A stretch of DNA of 64,000 nucleotides, taken from Actinocatenispora rupis (GTDB lineage: Bacteria; Actinomycetota; Actinomycetes; Mycobacteriales; Micromonosporaceae). The notes beneath the pieces are model-generated. The model did not search any database. It was given only the letters and a program-made list of their open reading frames with translations, and was not told where the DNA came from. Shown piece by piece: positions 32,748-40,645 of the stretch. Each line of letters opens with the position of its first letter. Position 1 is the first letter of the stretch. The position numbers were made by a program, and so were the translations under genes. The stretch covers positions 1 to 64,000 of the forward strand of contig NZ_BOMB01000019.1 of the NCBI RefSeq assembly GCF_016861975.1, read 5' to 3'.

Positions 32748-34556
32748 ATGTCCGCGACCGTCGGTGACTACTTGCTGGCGAGGCTGCGCGAGTGGGGTGT
32801 GGAGGACGTTTTCGGGTACGCCGGGGACGGCATCAACGGGCTGCTGGCGGCCTGGGAACGCGCCGGCAACGAACCCCGGTTCATCCAGGCGCGGCACGAG
32901 GAACTCGCCGCGTTCGAGGCGTGCGGGTACGCGAAGTTCGGCCGCCGGCTGGGCGTCTGTACCGCGACGTCCGGTCCCGGCGCGATCCACCTGTTGAACG
33001 GGCTGTACGACGCGAAGCTGGACCACGTACCGGTGGTGGCGATCGTCGGGCAGACCAACCGCAGCGCGATGGGCGGCTCGTACCAGCAGGAGGTGGACCT
33101 GCTGAGCCTGTACAAGGACGTGGCGAGCGAGTACGTGCAGATGGTGACCGTGCCGCAGCAGCTGCCGAACGTGCTGGACCGGGCGATCCGCATCGCCACC
33201 GCCCGGCGCACCGTGACCGCCGTGATCGTCCCGGCGGACGTCCAGGAGATGGCGTACGAGGCGCCGGAGCACGCGTTCAAGATGGTGCCCTCCAGCCTCG
33301 GCGCGTCCTGGTCGGCGCCGGTGCCGGACGAGGCGGACCTGCGCCGCGCCGCCGAGGTCCTCAACTCCGGCAGCCGCGCGGCGATCCTGGTGGGCCAGGG
33401 CGCGGCCGGCGCCGCCGCCGAGGTACGCGAGGTCGCCGACCTGCTCGGCGCCGGCGTGGCGAAGGCGTTGCTGGGCAAGGACGTGCTGCCCGACGACCTG
33501 CCGTACCTGACGGGTGCGATCGGGCTGCTCGGCACCCGCCCCAGCTACGAGCTGATGCAGGGCTGCGACACGCTGCTGACGGTCGGGTCGAGCTTCCCGT
33601 ACACGCAGTTCATGCCGGAGTTCGGGCAGGCGCGGGCGGTGCAGATCGACGCCGACCCGACGATGATCGGCATGCGCTACCCGTACGAGGTGAACCTGGT
33701 CGGGGACGCGGCGGCCACGCTGCGGGCGCTGATCCCGTTGCTGCACAAGGCGAAGGACCGGTCCTGGCGCGACGAGGTCGAGTCGAACGTGACGCGCTGG
33801 TGGGAGGTCATGGACCGGCGCGCGGCGGTCGACGCCGACCCGATCAACCCCGAGTACGTGTTCCACGAGCTGTCGCCGCTGCTGCCGGACGGCGCGATGA
33901 TCAGCTCCGACTCCGGCTCCGCGGCCAACTGGTACGCCCGGCACCTGAGGTTCCGCGAGGGCATGCGCGGCTCGCTGTCCGGCACGCTGGCCACCATGTG
34001 CCCGGGCCTGCCGTACGCGGTGGGTGCGAAGTTCGCGCACCCGGACCGGCCGGCGATCGCGCTCGTCGGCGACGGCGCCATGCAGATGAACGGCATCAAC
34101 GAGCTGATCACCGCCGGCATGTACCACGGGGAGTGGTCGGATCCGCGGCTGATCGTCGGCGTCCTCAACAACGGCGACCTCAACCAGGTCACCTGGGAAC
34201 TGCGCGCGATGGGCGGATCCCCGCAGTTCGAACCGTCGCAACGGCTGCCCGACTTCCCGTACGCGGCGTTCGCCGAGCTGATCGGCCTCCACGGCATCGA
34301 GGTACGCAAGCCCGAACAGGTGGCCGGCGCGTGGCAGCGGGCACTGGAGTCCGACCGGCCGTGCGTGGTCGAGTTCGTGACCGACCCGGCGGTACCGCCG
34401 ATCCCGCCGCACGCCACGTGGGACCAGATGGTCAAGGCGAGCGAGTCGATCGTGCGCGGTGACCCCGACCGGTGGAACGTCATCAAGCAGGGCGTCAAGA
34501 CGAAGATGCAGGAGATGCTGCCCGGCGACGCGGCCGGGAAGCGGCACGACCGATGA
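32748..34556 (+). CDS. Thiamine-diphosphate enzyme, pyruvate oxidase-like
   Basis: This 602-residue protein starts at ATG 32748, with CGGGAGG upstream; GTG 32745 is the alternative. It has the three-domain plan of pyruvate oxidase/acetolactate synthase enzymes. The N-terminal catalytic Glu is in QARHEELAAFEACG. A central FAD/nucleotide-type domain follows (RAAILVGQGAAGAAAEVREV, LGTRPSYELMQGCDTLLTVG). The C-terminal ThDP motif is GDGAMQMNGINELITAGMY with NNGDLN. It resembles PoxB-like and general-stress YdaP-like enzymes that convert pyruvate to acetate and CO2, although the exact reaction is uncertain. It overlaps the enolase-superfamily gene by four bases and sits behind a SigB-type promoter. 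Confidence 0.85.
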   Translation: MSATVGDYLLARLREWGVEDVFGYAGDGINGLLAAWERAGNEPRFIQARHEELAAFEACGYAKFGRRLGVCTATSGPGAIHLLNGLYDAKLDHVPVVAIVGQTNRSAMGGSYQQEVDLLSLYKDVASEYVQMVTVPQQLPNVLDRAIRIATARRTVTAVIVPADVQEMAYEAPEHAFKMVPSSLGASWSAPVPDEADLRRAAEVLNSGSRAAILVGQGAAGAAAEVREVADLLGAGVAKALLGKDVLPDDLPYLTGAIGLLGTRPSYELMQGCDTLLTVGSSFPYTQFMPEFGQARAVQIDADPTMIGMRYPYEVNLVGDAAATLRALIPLLHKAKDRSWRDEVESNVTRWWEVMDRRAAVDADPINPEYVFHELSPLLPDGAMISSDSGSAANWYARHLRFREGMRGSLSGTLATMCPGLPYAVGAKFAHPDRPAIALVGDGAMQMNGINELITAGMYHGEWSDPRLIVGVLNNGDLNQVTWELRAMGGSPQFEPSQRLPDFPYAAFAELIGLHGIEVRKPEQVAGAWQRALESDRPCVVEFVTDPAVPPIPPHATWDQMVKASESIVRGDPDRWNVIKQGVKTKMQEMLPGDAAGKRHDR

Positions 34557-35650
34557 CCGACGGGTACCCGGTCCGGGCCGTGGACGCGGCCGCGTACACG
34601 GTGCCGACCGGGGCTCCCGAGGCGGACGGCACGCTCGCCTGGAACTCGACCACCATCGTCGTCGTCGAGGTGTCCGCCGGACCGGTGACCGGACTCGGCT
34701 GGACGTACGCTCACGCGGCCTGCGTGCCGCTGATCACCGGCACGCTCGCCGGGCTCGTGTGCGACCGCGACGTCCGGGACGTACCGGCGGCCTGGGAGGC
34801 GATGCGGACCGGGGTGCGCAACCTCGGCCGGGTCGGCCTCGTGTCGTACGCGCTGTCGGCTGTGGAGACGGCGATGTGGGACGCCGCCGCCCGGCTCGTG
34901 GAGCTGCCGCTGGTCCGGCTGCTCGGCCGCGCCCGCGACACCGTCCCCGTGTACGGTTCCGGCGGCTTCACCACGGACGACGGGGAGCGGCTGGCCGAGC
35001 AGCTCGCCGGCTGGGTCGCCGATGGCATCCCGCGGGTGAAGATCAAGATCGGCGAGTCATTCGGCCGGTGCGAGGCCCGCGACCTGCGCCGGGTCGGCGC
35101 CGCCCGCGCCGCCGTCGGCCCCGACACCGAGCTGTACGTCGACGCCAACGGCGGATACCAACCGGCGCAGGCGATCCGGGTCGGCCGCCAACTGTCCACA
35201 TGGGACGTACGGTGGTTCGAGGAGCCGGTCACGTCCGACGATCCCGCCGGACTGCGCCAGGTACGCGACGCGGTCGACGCCGACGTGACGGCCGGCGAGT
35301 ACGGCACCGACCTGCCGTACTTCGCGCGCATGGTGGACTGCGTGGACTGCCTCCAGGTCGACGCGACCCGGTGCGGCGGGTACGCCGAGTGGCTGCGCGC
35401 CGCGGCGCTCGCCGCCGCCCGCGGCCGCGACGTCTCCGGGCACTGCGCGCCGAACCTCACCGCGCACGTCGCCGCCGCCACCCCGAACCTGCGCCACCTG
35501 GAGTGGTTCGCCGACCATGACCGGATCGAGCGGCTCCTCTTCGACGGCGTACTCGATCCGACCGGTGGTGTCCTCCGCCCGGACCTGACCGTACCGGGTC
35601 ACGGCCTGAGCCTGCGCCGCGCCGACGCCGAACCGTACCGGGTGGCGTGA
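34553..35650 (+). CDS. Enolase-superfamily (mandelate racemase/muconate lactonizing type) enzyme
   Basis: This 365-residue protein starts at ATG 34553, overlapping the ThDP enzyme stop (ATGA). It has the capping N-terminal domain and a beta/alpha barrel. Catalytic residues seen are Lys-x-Lys in VKIKIGES, metal-binding Asp in LYVDANGGY, Glu in WFEEPV, Glu in TAGEYGTD, and the His of GHCAPNL. This pattern fits a sugar-acid dehydratase or racemase of the MR group. Coupling to the pyruvate-oxidase-like enzyme suggests that an acid-sugar product is passed into 2-oxo acid metabolism. That link is inferred. Confidence 0.85.
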   Translation: MTDGYPVRAVDAAAYTVPTGAPEADGTLAWNSTTIVVVEVSAGPVTGLGWTYAHAACVPLITGTLAGLVCDRDVRDVPAAWEAMRTGVRNLGRVGLVSYALSAVETAMWDAAARLVELPLVRLLGRARDTVPVYGSGGFTTDDGERLAEQLAGWVADGIPRVKIKIGESFGRCEARDLRRVGAARAAVGPDTELYVDANGGYQPAQAIRVGRQLSTWDVRWFEEPVTSDDPAGLRQVRDAVDADVTAGEYGTDLPYFARMVDCVDCLQVDATRCGGYAEWLRAAALAAARGRDVSGHCAPNLTAHVAAATPNLRHLEWFADHDRIERLLFDGVLDPTGGVLRPDLTVPGHGLSLRRADAEPYRVA

Positions 35651-35660
35651 ACGCCGGATT

Positions 35661-35677
35661 CGGTTGCGCGCCAACCG
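35661..35677 (+). terminator. Short hairpin after the enolase-superfamily gene
   Basis: CGGTTG and CAACCG form a six-base stem with a CGCGC loop, ten bases after the stop codon. It is a weak terminator candidate without a U tract. Confidence 0.35.
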
Positions 35678-35854
35678 ATCTCGGGGTCAGTGATCTCAGG
35701 GTCATTGCCGGCGGGTGAGTCGATGCACAGCGGCGCCGACGGCGAGTGCCGTGCCGAGTACGACGACGGCGGTGGCCAGGCGGCTCTCCCGGGTCGACGG
35801 GGCGGACCGCGGCTGCGCGGCCAGTGGCGGGCCACCACCCGCCGGTGCCGCTGA

Positions 35855-36260
35855 TCAGCCCTCGGCGCTCGGGTGCGGGTTGGGGATCGGGCTGCCCGGC
35901 GGGGTGAACGCGGCGAGCAGGGTGGCGGTGACGGCGTACGGTGCGTCGGCCGATGACAGGCGCCCGGCCGTGATCTCGTCGGCCGCGCCGTGCAGGATCG
36001 CGTACAACGTGGCGACGAGCCAGGCCGTCGGCAGGTCGGTACGGAAGGCTCCGGTACGCCGGCCTCGGGTTACCAGGGCACGGACGCGGCGCATGGGCCG
36101 GTCGTGGTGGCCGCGGATCCGGTCGGGTGGCAGCGCGCGTTCGGCGGCGACCAGCAGCATCCGGTACTCGTCGATGATCCGCCAGGACGAGGCGACGAGC
36201 CGGGTGAGGGCGGCGACGGGATCGCCGCCGAGGTCGACGGCGTCGAGCCGTTCGTCGGCC
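35855..36260 (-). pseudogene. TetR-family regulator, DNA-binding end removed by IS256 remnant
   Basis: The minus-strand translation gives about 135 residues of a TetR ligand-binding domain: GDPVAALTRLVASSWRIIDE, MLLVAAERALPPDRIRGHHD and DLPTAWLVATLYAILHGAAD. The helix-turn-helix N-terminus is replaced by the transposase piece starting at about 36258. In the same frame after the TGA stop at 35855, translation continues to 35702 as a Pro/Ala linker and a membrane-like tail (RLATAVVVLGTALAVGAAVH, then RLTRRQ). The ancestor may therefore have been a membrane-tailed TetR protein that also gained a stop codon. Confidence 0.65.
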
Positions 36261-37064
36261 TGACGACTTCGTGCCCGCGCTGGAGCAGTTCCTGGGCGGC
36301 GCGGCCGGCCTGTTGTCGGCGACGGTGACCCGGCTGACGAAGCAGTGGCAAGACGACCACACTGCCTTCCAGCAGCGCGACCTCGCGGACCGCGACTTCG
36401 TCTACGTGTGGGCCGACGGCGTGCACCCGAAGGTTCGGCTCGGGCAGGCGCACTCGTGCGTCCTGGTGCTGCTCGGGGTTCGGCTGGACGGCACCAAGGA
36501 GCTGATCGCGCTCGCGGAGCATCGGCGACGGTGCGATGGGCCTGTGGAAGGCCCTGGCCGAGGTGTTTCCTGCTGCCCGCCAGCAGAGGTGTTGGGTTCA
36601 CAAGGCCCGGAATGTCATGAACTGTCTTCCGAAGTCCGCACAGCCGAGCGCGGCGAAGGCGATGCAGGAGATCTACAACGCCGAGGACCGTGCGCACGCC
36701 GAGAAGGCGATCGAAGCTTTCACGAAGACCTACGGGGGTGAAGTGGCCCAAGGCCGTCGCGAAGATCACCGAGGACCGGGAGGAACTGCTGGTCTTCTAC
36801 GACTTCCCGGCAGAGCACTGTACCCACCTGCGGACCACGAATCCGATCGAGTCCACGTTCTCCACGGTCAAGCTGCGGACCAAGGTCACTCGTGGGGCCG
36901 GCAGTCCGGCCGCGGCCCTGGCGATGGTGTTCAAGCTGGTCGAGTCCGCCCAGGAACGCTGGCGCGCGATCACCGGAGCCTCCCTCGTCGCCCTGGTCCG
37001 CTCCGGGGCCCGGTTCAAGAACGGCGTCCTGGTCGAGCGCGAGGAGGCCAGCGGGGCGGCATGA
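36258..37064 (+). mobile_element. IS256-family transposase remnant, deleted and frameshifted
   Basis: Three frames together give the middle and end of a mutator-type transposase. They read DDFVPALEQFLGG, FVYVWADGVHPKVRLGQ (first Asp) and KELIALAE; then GAMGLWKALAEVFP with QRCWVHKARNVMNCLP; then GVKWPKAVAKITEDREELL, TTNPIESTFSTVKLRTKVT and ERWRAITGASLVALV. The N-terminal part is missing. About 100 bases between LIALAE and DGAMGLW are deleted, removing part of the catalytic core, and another frameshift lies near 36735. It is inactive. It interrupts a TetR gene on its left side and borders an apparently acquired gene cluster on its right. Confidence 0.8.
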
Positions 37065-37134
37065 TGGGCCCTGCCCCAGCAGTCGGTCGATCAACGCGGC
37101 ACTGCAGACCGGCCAGGGCAACACCGCCGGGGGG

Positions 37135-37809
37135 TCAGCGGCCGCTCGCTGGGGCGAAGGGTCCGTCCAGGGCTGCCCATTGCAGGAGCAGGATGGTCTT
37201 GCCGTCGGTGATGCGTCCGTCGCGGGTCATGGAGAAGGCATCGGTGAACGGCAGTTCGAGGACCTCGATGTCCTCGCCGTCCTCCTCTAGTCCGCCGCCG
37301 GTACCGGTCCGGTCGGCCGGGGTGTAGGGGGCGGCGAAAAAGTGGAGGCGCTCGGTGACGGATCCGGGGCTCATGTAGGCGTCGAGGATGTGGGTGAGCG
37401 GGCCGAGGCTGACGCCGAGTTCTTCGACGCTCTCGCGTCGGATGGCGTCGGGCGGGTCGTCCGTGTCGAGCAGCCCTGCGGCGGCTTCGATGAGCATGCC
37501 GTCGGGGTGGTCGTTGACGTAGGCCGGGTAGCGGAACTGGCGGGTGAGGAGGACGCAGCCGCGTCCGGTGTCGTAGGGCAGGACGACGGCGCCGTTGCCG
37601 CGGTCGTAGGTCTCGCGCTGCTGGGTTTCCCAGTGTCCGTCGCGGCGGCGGTAGTCGAAGGTGGTGCGTCGCAGGACGTGCCATCCCTGGGAGGTGAGCT
37701 CGACGTCGCGGATCACGACGTCGGGGTTGCGGTCCAGGCCGCGTCCGGCCTGGTCGAGGCCGGTGCGGCCGCGGTGGTCAGGGGCGTTGATGCCGGGGCG
37801 GCTTGTCAC
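37135..37809 (-). CDS. NUDIX hydrolase
   Basis: This 224-residue protein starts at GTG 37809, overlapping the upstream stop (GTGA). It has a NUDIX domain like the ADP-sugar/GDP-mannose pyrophosphatases: GNGAVVLPYDTGRGCVLLTR, PDGMLIEAAAGLLD, and the NUDIX helix AIRRESVEELGV. The usual first glutamate of the box is replaced by Asp in TDDPPD. The C-terminal part carries SPGSVTERLHFFAAPYTP, another family mark. It likely cleaves a nucleoside diphosphate linked to a sugar or similar group. The coupled DUF4406 gene and the divergent DeoR gene suggest a sugar-nucleotide or nucleoside salvage unit. Confidence 0.85.
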   Translation of the reverse strand: MTSRPGINAPDHRGRTGLDQAGRGLDRNPDVVIRDVELTSQGWHVLRRTTFDYRRRDGHWETQQRETYDRGNGAVVLPYDTGRGCVLLTRQFRYPAYVNDHPDGMLIEAAAGLLDTDDPPDAIRRESVEELGVSLGPLTHILDAYMSPGSVTERLHFFAAPYTPADRTGTGGGLEEDGEDIEVLELPFTDAFSMTRDGRITDGKTILLLQWAALDGPFAPASGR

Positions 37810-38201
37810 GCGGTCTCCTGCGGGGTGCGGCGGGGGATCTCGGCCGCGTCGTGGTAGACGGGCAGGCCGCGGCGGCGGGCGGTGGCGACGTCTTGGTCGG
37901 CTCCCTCGGAGTCGCCGGGCAGGCGCAGCACGGCGTGACAGTGGGCGAGCAAGCGGTCGGCGGTCGGGTAGAGCACCTGGTCGGCGAGGGGGTCTGTGAG
38001 GCCCGCGCCGGCGGAGCGCAGGACGGGCAGGGCGATCCATTCCCCGATCACGGGGAGGTGGCCGGCGGCGAAGATGGGCCAGGCGGCGGCTTCGAGGCGG
38101 GCGAGGTTGGCGGCCATGGCCTGCGGGTCGCCGTCGGCACCGGAGCGGTAGGGGCCGGCGATCAGGATGAGCATGGGCTTGTCGGTCACGGGCGCTACCA
38201 T
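37806..38201 (-). CDS. DUF4406 / nucleoside deoxyribosyltransferase-like protein
   Basis: This 131-residue protein starts at ATG 38201; GTG 38189 is an alternative start. It opens with MLILIAGPYRSG, the phosphate-side loop of nucleoside 2-deoxyribosyltransferase-like folds. It continues with LEAAAWPIFAAGHLPVIGEW and CHAVLRLPGDSEGADQDVATAR, where the SEGADxDVA stretch matches the family pattern. It may act on nucleotide sugars or deoxynucleosides, but the substrate is unknown. It is the first gene of a two-gene unit with the NUDIX gene and is divergent from the DeoR-type regulator. Confidence 0.75.
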   Translation of the reverse strand: MVAPVTDKPMLILIAGPYRSGADGDPQAMAANLARLEAAAWPIFAAGHLPVIGEWIALPVLRSAGAGLTDPLADQVLYPTADRLLAHCHAVLRLPGDSEGADQDVATARRRGLPVYHDAAEIPRRTPQETA

Positions 38202-38203
38202 AC

Positions 38204-38219
38204 ATGCAGAAGCGTGCAA
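38204..38219. promoter_or_regulatory. Candidate operator in divergent DUF4406/DeoR region
   Basis: ATGCA-N6-TGCAA is a small inverted repeat in the 36-base gap between divergent start codons at 38201 and 38238. Its place suits a DeoR-type repressor controlling both sides. The repeat is short, so the call is tentative. Confidence 0.3.
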
Positions 38220-38237
38220 GAACAGGAGAGAGTGCGG

Positions 38238-38996
38238 ATGCTGGCTGCTGAACGGCGCGACCACCTGCTGGGTCTGCTCGCTCGCGAGGGCAAGATTGTC
38301 GCCAAGGACGTCGCCGCCGAACTGGGGATCTCCGGGGACAGCGTGCGGCGCGACCTGCGCGACCTCGCCGCCGAGGGACTGTGTCAGCGGGTCTATGGCG
38401 GCGCGCTGCCTGTCTCGCCCGCGGTCGTGGACTATGCCGCCCGGCAGACCGTGGCCCCGGACGGCAAGCGGAAGGTCGCTTCGGTGGCCGCCGGGCTGGT
38501 GCGGCCGGGCGGCGCACTGATCCTCGACGGCGGCACCACCGCCCTCGCCGTCGCTCACTCGCTCCCGCAGGATCTTGCGTGCACCGTGATCACCCACAGC
38601 CCCACGATCGCCGCGGCCCTGATCGACCATCCGCAGGCGGAGCTCTACCTGCTCGGCGGCCGCATCTTCAAGCACTCGGCGGTCGCCTGCGGCGCGGCCG
38701 CGGTCGAGGCAGCGCAGAACATCTCCGCCGACCTCTGCCTGCTCGGCGTCACCGGCGTGCACCCCGAAGTGGGACTGACCACCGCAGACGCCGAGGAGGC
38801 GGCGATGAAGCGCGCCCTGGCCGCACGAGCCGCGGACACCTACATCCTCGCCTCCTCCGAGAAGATCGGCACGGCTTCACGGTTCCGCGTCCTGCCCTGG
38901 GAGACGGTCAGCGGACTGATCACCGACACCGACCCCCACGACGCGGTCGTCGAACAGCTCAAGGCGCTCGGCCTGGAAGTCCTGGTAGCCGCCTGA
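38238..38996 (+). CDS. DeoR/GlpR-family repressor
   Basis: This is a 252-residue regulator. ATG 38238 is chosen because AGGAGAG lies seven bases upstream; GTG 38232 would be too close. The N-terminal helix-turn-helix is ERRDHLLGLLAREGKIVAKD, then VAAELGISGDSVRRDLRDLA and GLCQRVYGGALP, the classic DeoR signature. The C-terminal sugar-phosphate-binding domain has LILDGGTTALAVAHSLP, YLLGGRIFKHSAV and ADAEEAAMKRALAARA. It probably senses a sugar phosphate and controls the divergent NUDIX/DUF4406 pair as well as itself. Confidence 0.9.
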   Translation: MLAAERRDHLLGLLAREGKIVAKDVAAELGISGDSVRRDLRDLAAEGLCQRVYGGALPVSPAVVDYAARQTVAPDGKRKVASVAAGLVRPGGALILDGGTTALAVAHSLPQDLACTVITHSPTIAAALIDHPQAELYLLGGRIFKHSAVACGAAAVEAAQNISADLCLLGVTGVHPEVGLTTADAEEAAMKRALAARAADTYILASSEKIGTASRFRVLPWETVSGLITDTDPHDAVVEQLKALGLEVLVAA

Positions 38997-39150
38997 CAGC
39001 CGCGAGCCGAACACGGGATCGCCGACCCGGCTGGCACGTGTCCAGAGCACCAACCCGCCACCACCATGGTTTAGCCATCCACAGGAATTTGACAATTGCT
39101 CCCCGCGCGGTGGACTAGTCCCCGGGCATTGGTTCTCGGGAGGTGATCGC

Positions 39151-39666
39151 GTGACCCCGCGCGTTGCCACGGTCCACGATGCAGGCGCGGTCGCCGAACT
39201 GCTCGACGCCTTCAACCGCGAGTTCGCGACTCCCACGCCGGGTGTCGCAACCTTGACCGCACGCCTGGTCCGGCTACTGGCCGGCCCGGCGATGTTCGCC
39301 ATGCTCTGTGGTGAACCACCGGTGGCCGTTGCGCTCGTGTCGCTGCGACCCAACGTCTGGTACGAGGGGCCTGCCGCGCTACTCGATGAGCTTTACGTAG
39401 CGCCCGATCGGCGCAACCGCGGCATCGGCACCGAGCTACTGACATCGGTCGAGTCCGAGGCGCGTCGTCGCGGCGGCGAGGTGCTGGAGATCAATGTCGA
39501 CGGTCAGGACACGGACGCTCGCCGCTTCTACCGCCGTCACGGCTACACCGACACCGAGCCCGGCCAGAGCGAACCGAGCCTGTACTACTACAAGGAACTC
39601 GCCACGCCGACCGGCGAAACTCAGGGTCCGCCGTCGACGGATGCGCCGCCCCCGTCCGTCAGGTGA
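39151..39666 (+). CDS. GNAT-family N-acetyltransferase
   Basis: This 171-residue protein starts at GTG 39151, with GGGAGGTGA eight bases upstream. It has the GNAT fold: VAVALVSLRPNVWYEG, then LDELYVAPDRRNRGIGTELL with the acetyl-CoA-binding RNRGIG loop, ESEARRRGGEVLEINVDG, and ARRFYRRHGYTDTEP. A short Pro-rich tail follows. The substrate, an amine on a small molecule, antibiotic or protein, is not evident. It stands alone after the DeoR gene. Confidence 0.9.
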   Translation: MTPRVATVHDAGAVAELLDAFNREFATPTPGVATLTARLVRLLAGPAMFAMLCGEPPVAVALVSLRPNVWYEGPAALLDELYVAPDRRNRGIGTELLTSVESEARRRGGEVLEINVDGQDTDARRFYRRHGYTDTEPGQSEPSLYYYKELATPTGETQGPPSTDAPPPSVR

Positions 39667-40083
39667 TGCGCAACAGCGGTCTGGTTTCGGCCACCTTGAG
39701 CCCGACGTCTCCGCAGGGTGTCGGGATTCAACGTCGACCGCAGCGTACTCACCGGCCGTGCCCAGCGCGGATGGTGTTCGCCGCCGACCCGGCCGCGCCG
39801 ACGGGGCCGGCCGCGGCGGCTGACCACGCGCGACTGGCAGCGTCAGGCGTGGCCGGCCGAGCCACGCCCTGTTCCCCGTACCGCGGTCGGCCCGGCCACG
39901 GCAGGTTGCCCGGTGGCAGTCTGTCGCGGCGACCGCCCCTCGACCACGCCGGCTACGACGGCGACACCGTCACGATCGCCCGTCCTGCGTCAGCCGCCAT
40001 CGGGTCGACGTCGGCGGGATCAACGGCACAGCCGGTCGGGCGACGAGGGGCTCGGCTGGGCTCCGTCTCGCTAATGTGGCGTT
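39667..40083. other. Intergenic region, no gene seen
   Basis: About 420 bases without a convincing gene on either strand. Frames are open because of high GC but show no family likeness or ribosome sites. A functional promoter for the lipoprotein gene at 40084 is expected at its right edge. Confidence 0.4.
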
Positions 40084-40500
40084 ATGCGAAGGAGGGCCCT
40101 GTTCCTTGCTGTCCTGCCGGCCGCACTGTCCGGCTGCTCGGCGCTACCGGCGTCCAAGCCGACGGCGACGCCCCGTCCGGTGACTGCACAGGTGTTTTTC
40201 GACAGCGAAGCCACCCAAGACCAAGAGGCGGCTGTACGACACGCGATTCAGTCAGGGCACGGCGTGACCGCGGTGGAGTACGAGACGCGCGAGCAGGCGT
40301 ACCGGCGATTCAAGGAGACCTTCAAGGACGACCCGCACCTTGTCGCGACCGCCCGGCTGGAGGACTTCACCGACGACATCCGTTTCCGAGCCCGCACTGC
40401 GGCGTCCGCTCGCGCGCTGCTGGCTCGGGTACGGAAGATGGGTGGGGTGCGGAAGGTGCAGATCCTTCCGACGGCCAGCCCCTCCGCCAGCCCGCGATAG
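40084..40500 (+). CDS. Lipoprotein resembling the FtsX extracellular domain
   Basis: This 138-residue protein starts at ATG 40084. The N-terminus is a lipoprotein signal (RRRALFLAVLPAALSGC with an LSGC lipobox, Cys at about residue 18), then a Pro/Thr linker. The rest (VTAQVFFDSEATQDQEAAVR, YETREQAYRRFKETFKDDP, RFRARTAASARALLARV, then GGVRKVQI) closely resembles the extracellular domain of the cell division permease-like FtsX, without any membrane permease. FtsX activates peptidoglycan hydrolases. A free, lipid-anchored copy could compete with or support it. No ftsE-like gene lies nearby. Confidence 0.75.
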   Translation: MRRRALFLAVLPAALSGCSALPASKPTATPRPVTAQVFFDSEATQDQEAAVRHAIQSGHGVTAVEYETREQAYRRFKETFKDDPHLVATARLEDFTDDIRFRARTAASARALLARVRKMGGVRKVQILPTASPSASPR

Positions 40501-40645
40501 TTGGGCCGCCGGTAGGACCTGATGACTGCCGAGCAGAGCGCCGGGTGCGACGGCTGACAGCGTTCGGGTCCATCCGTGCGAGTCGCTGGCATGGCGAACG
40601 GCTCATCGGAAGGAAGGCCACAGAGCCTCGTCATCAGACCTCCGA

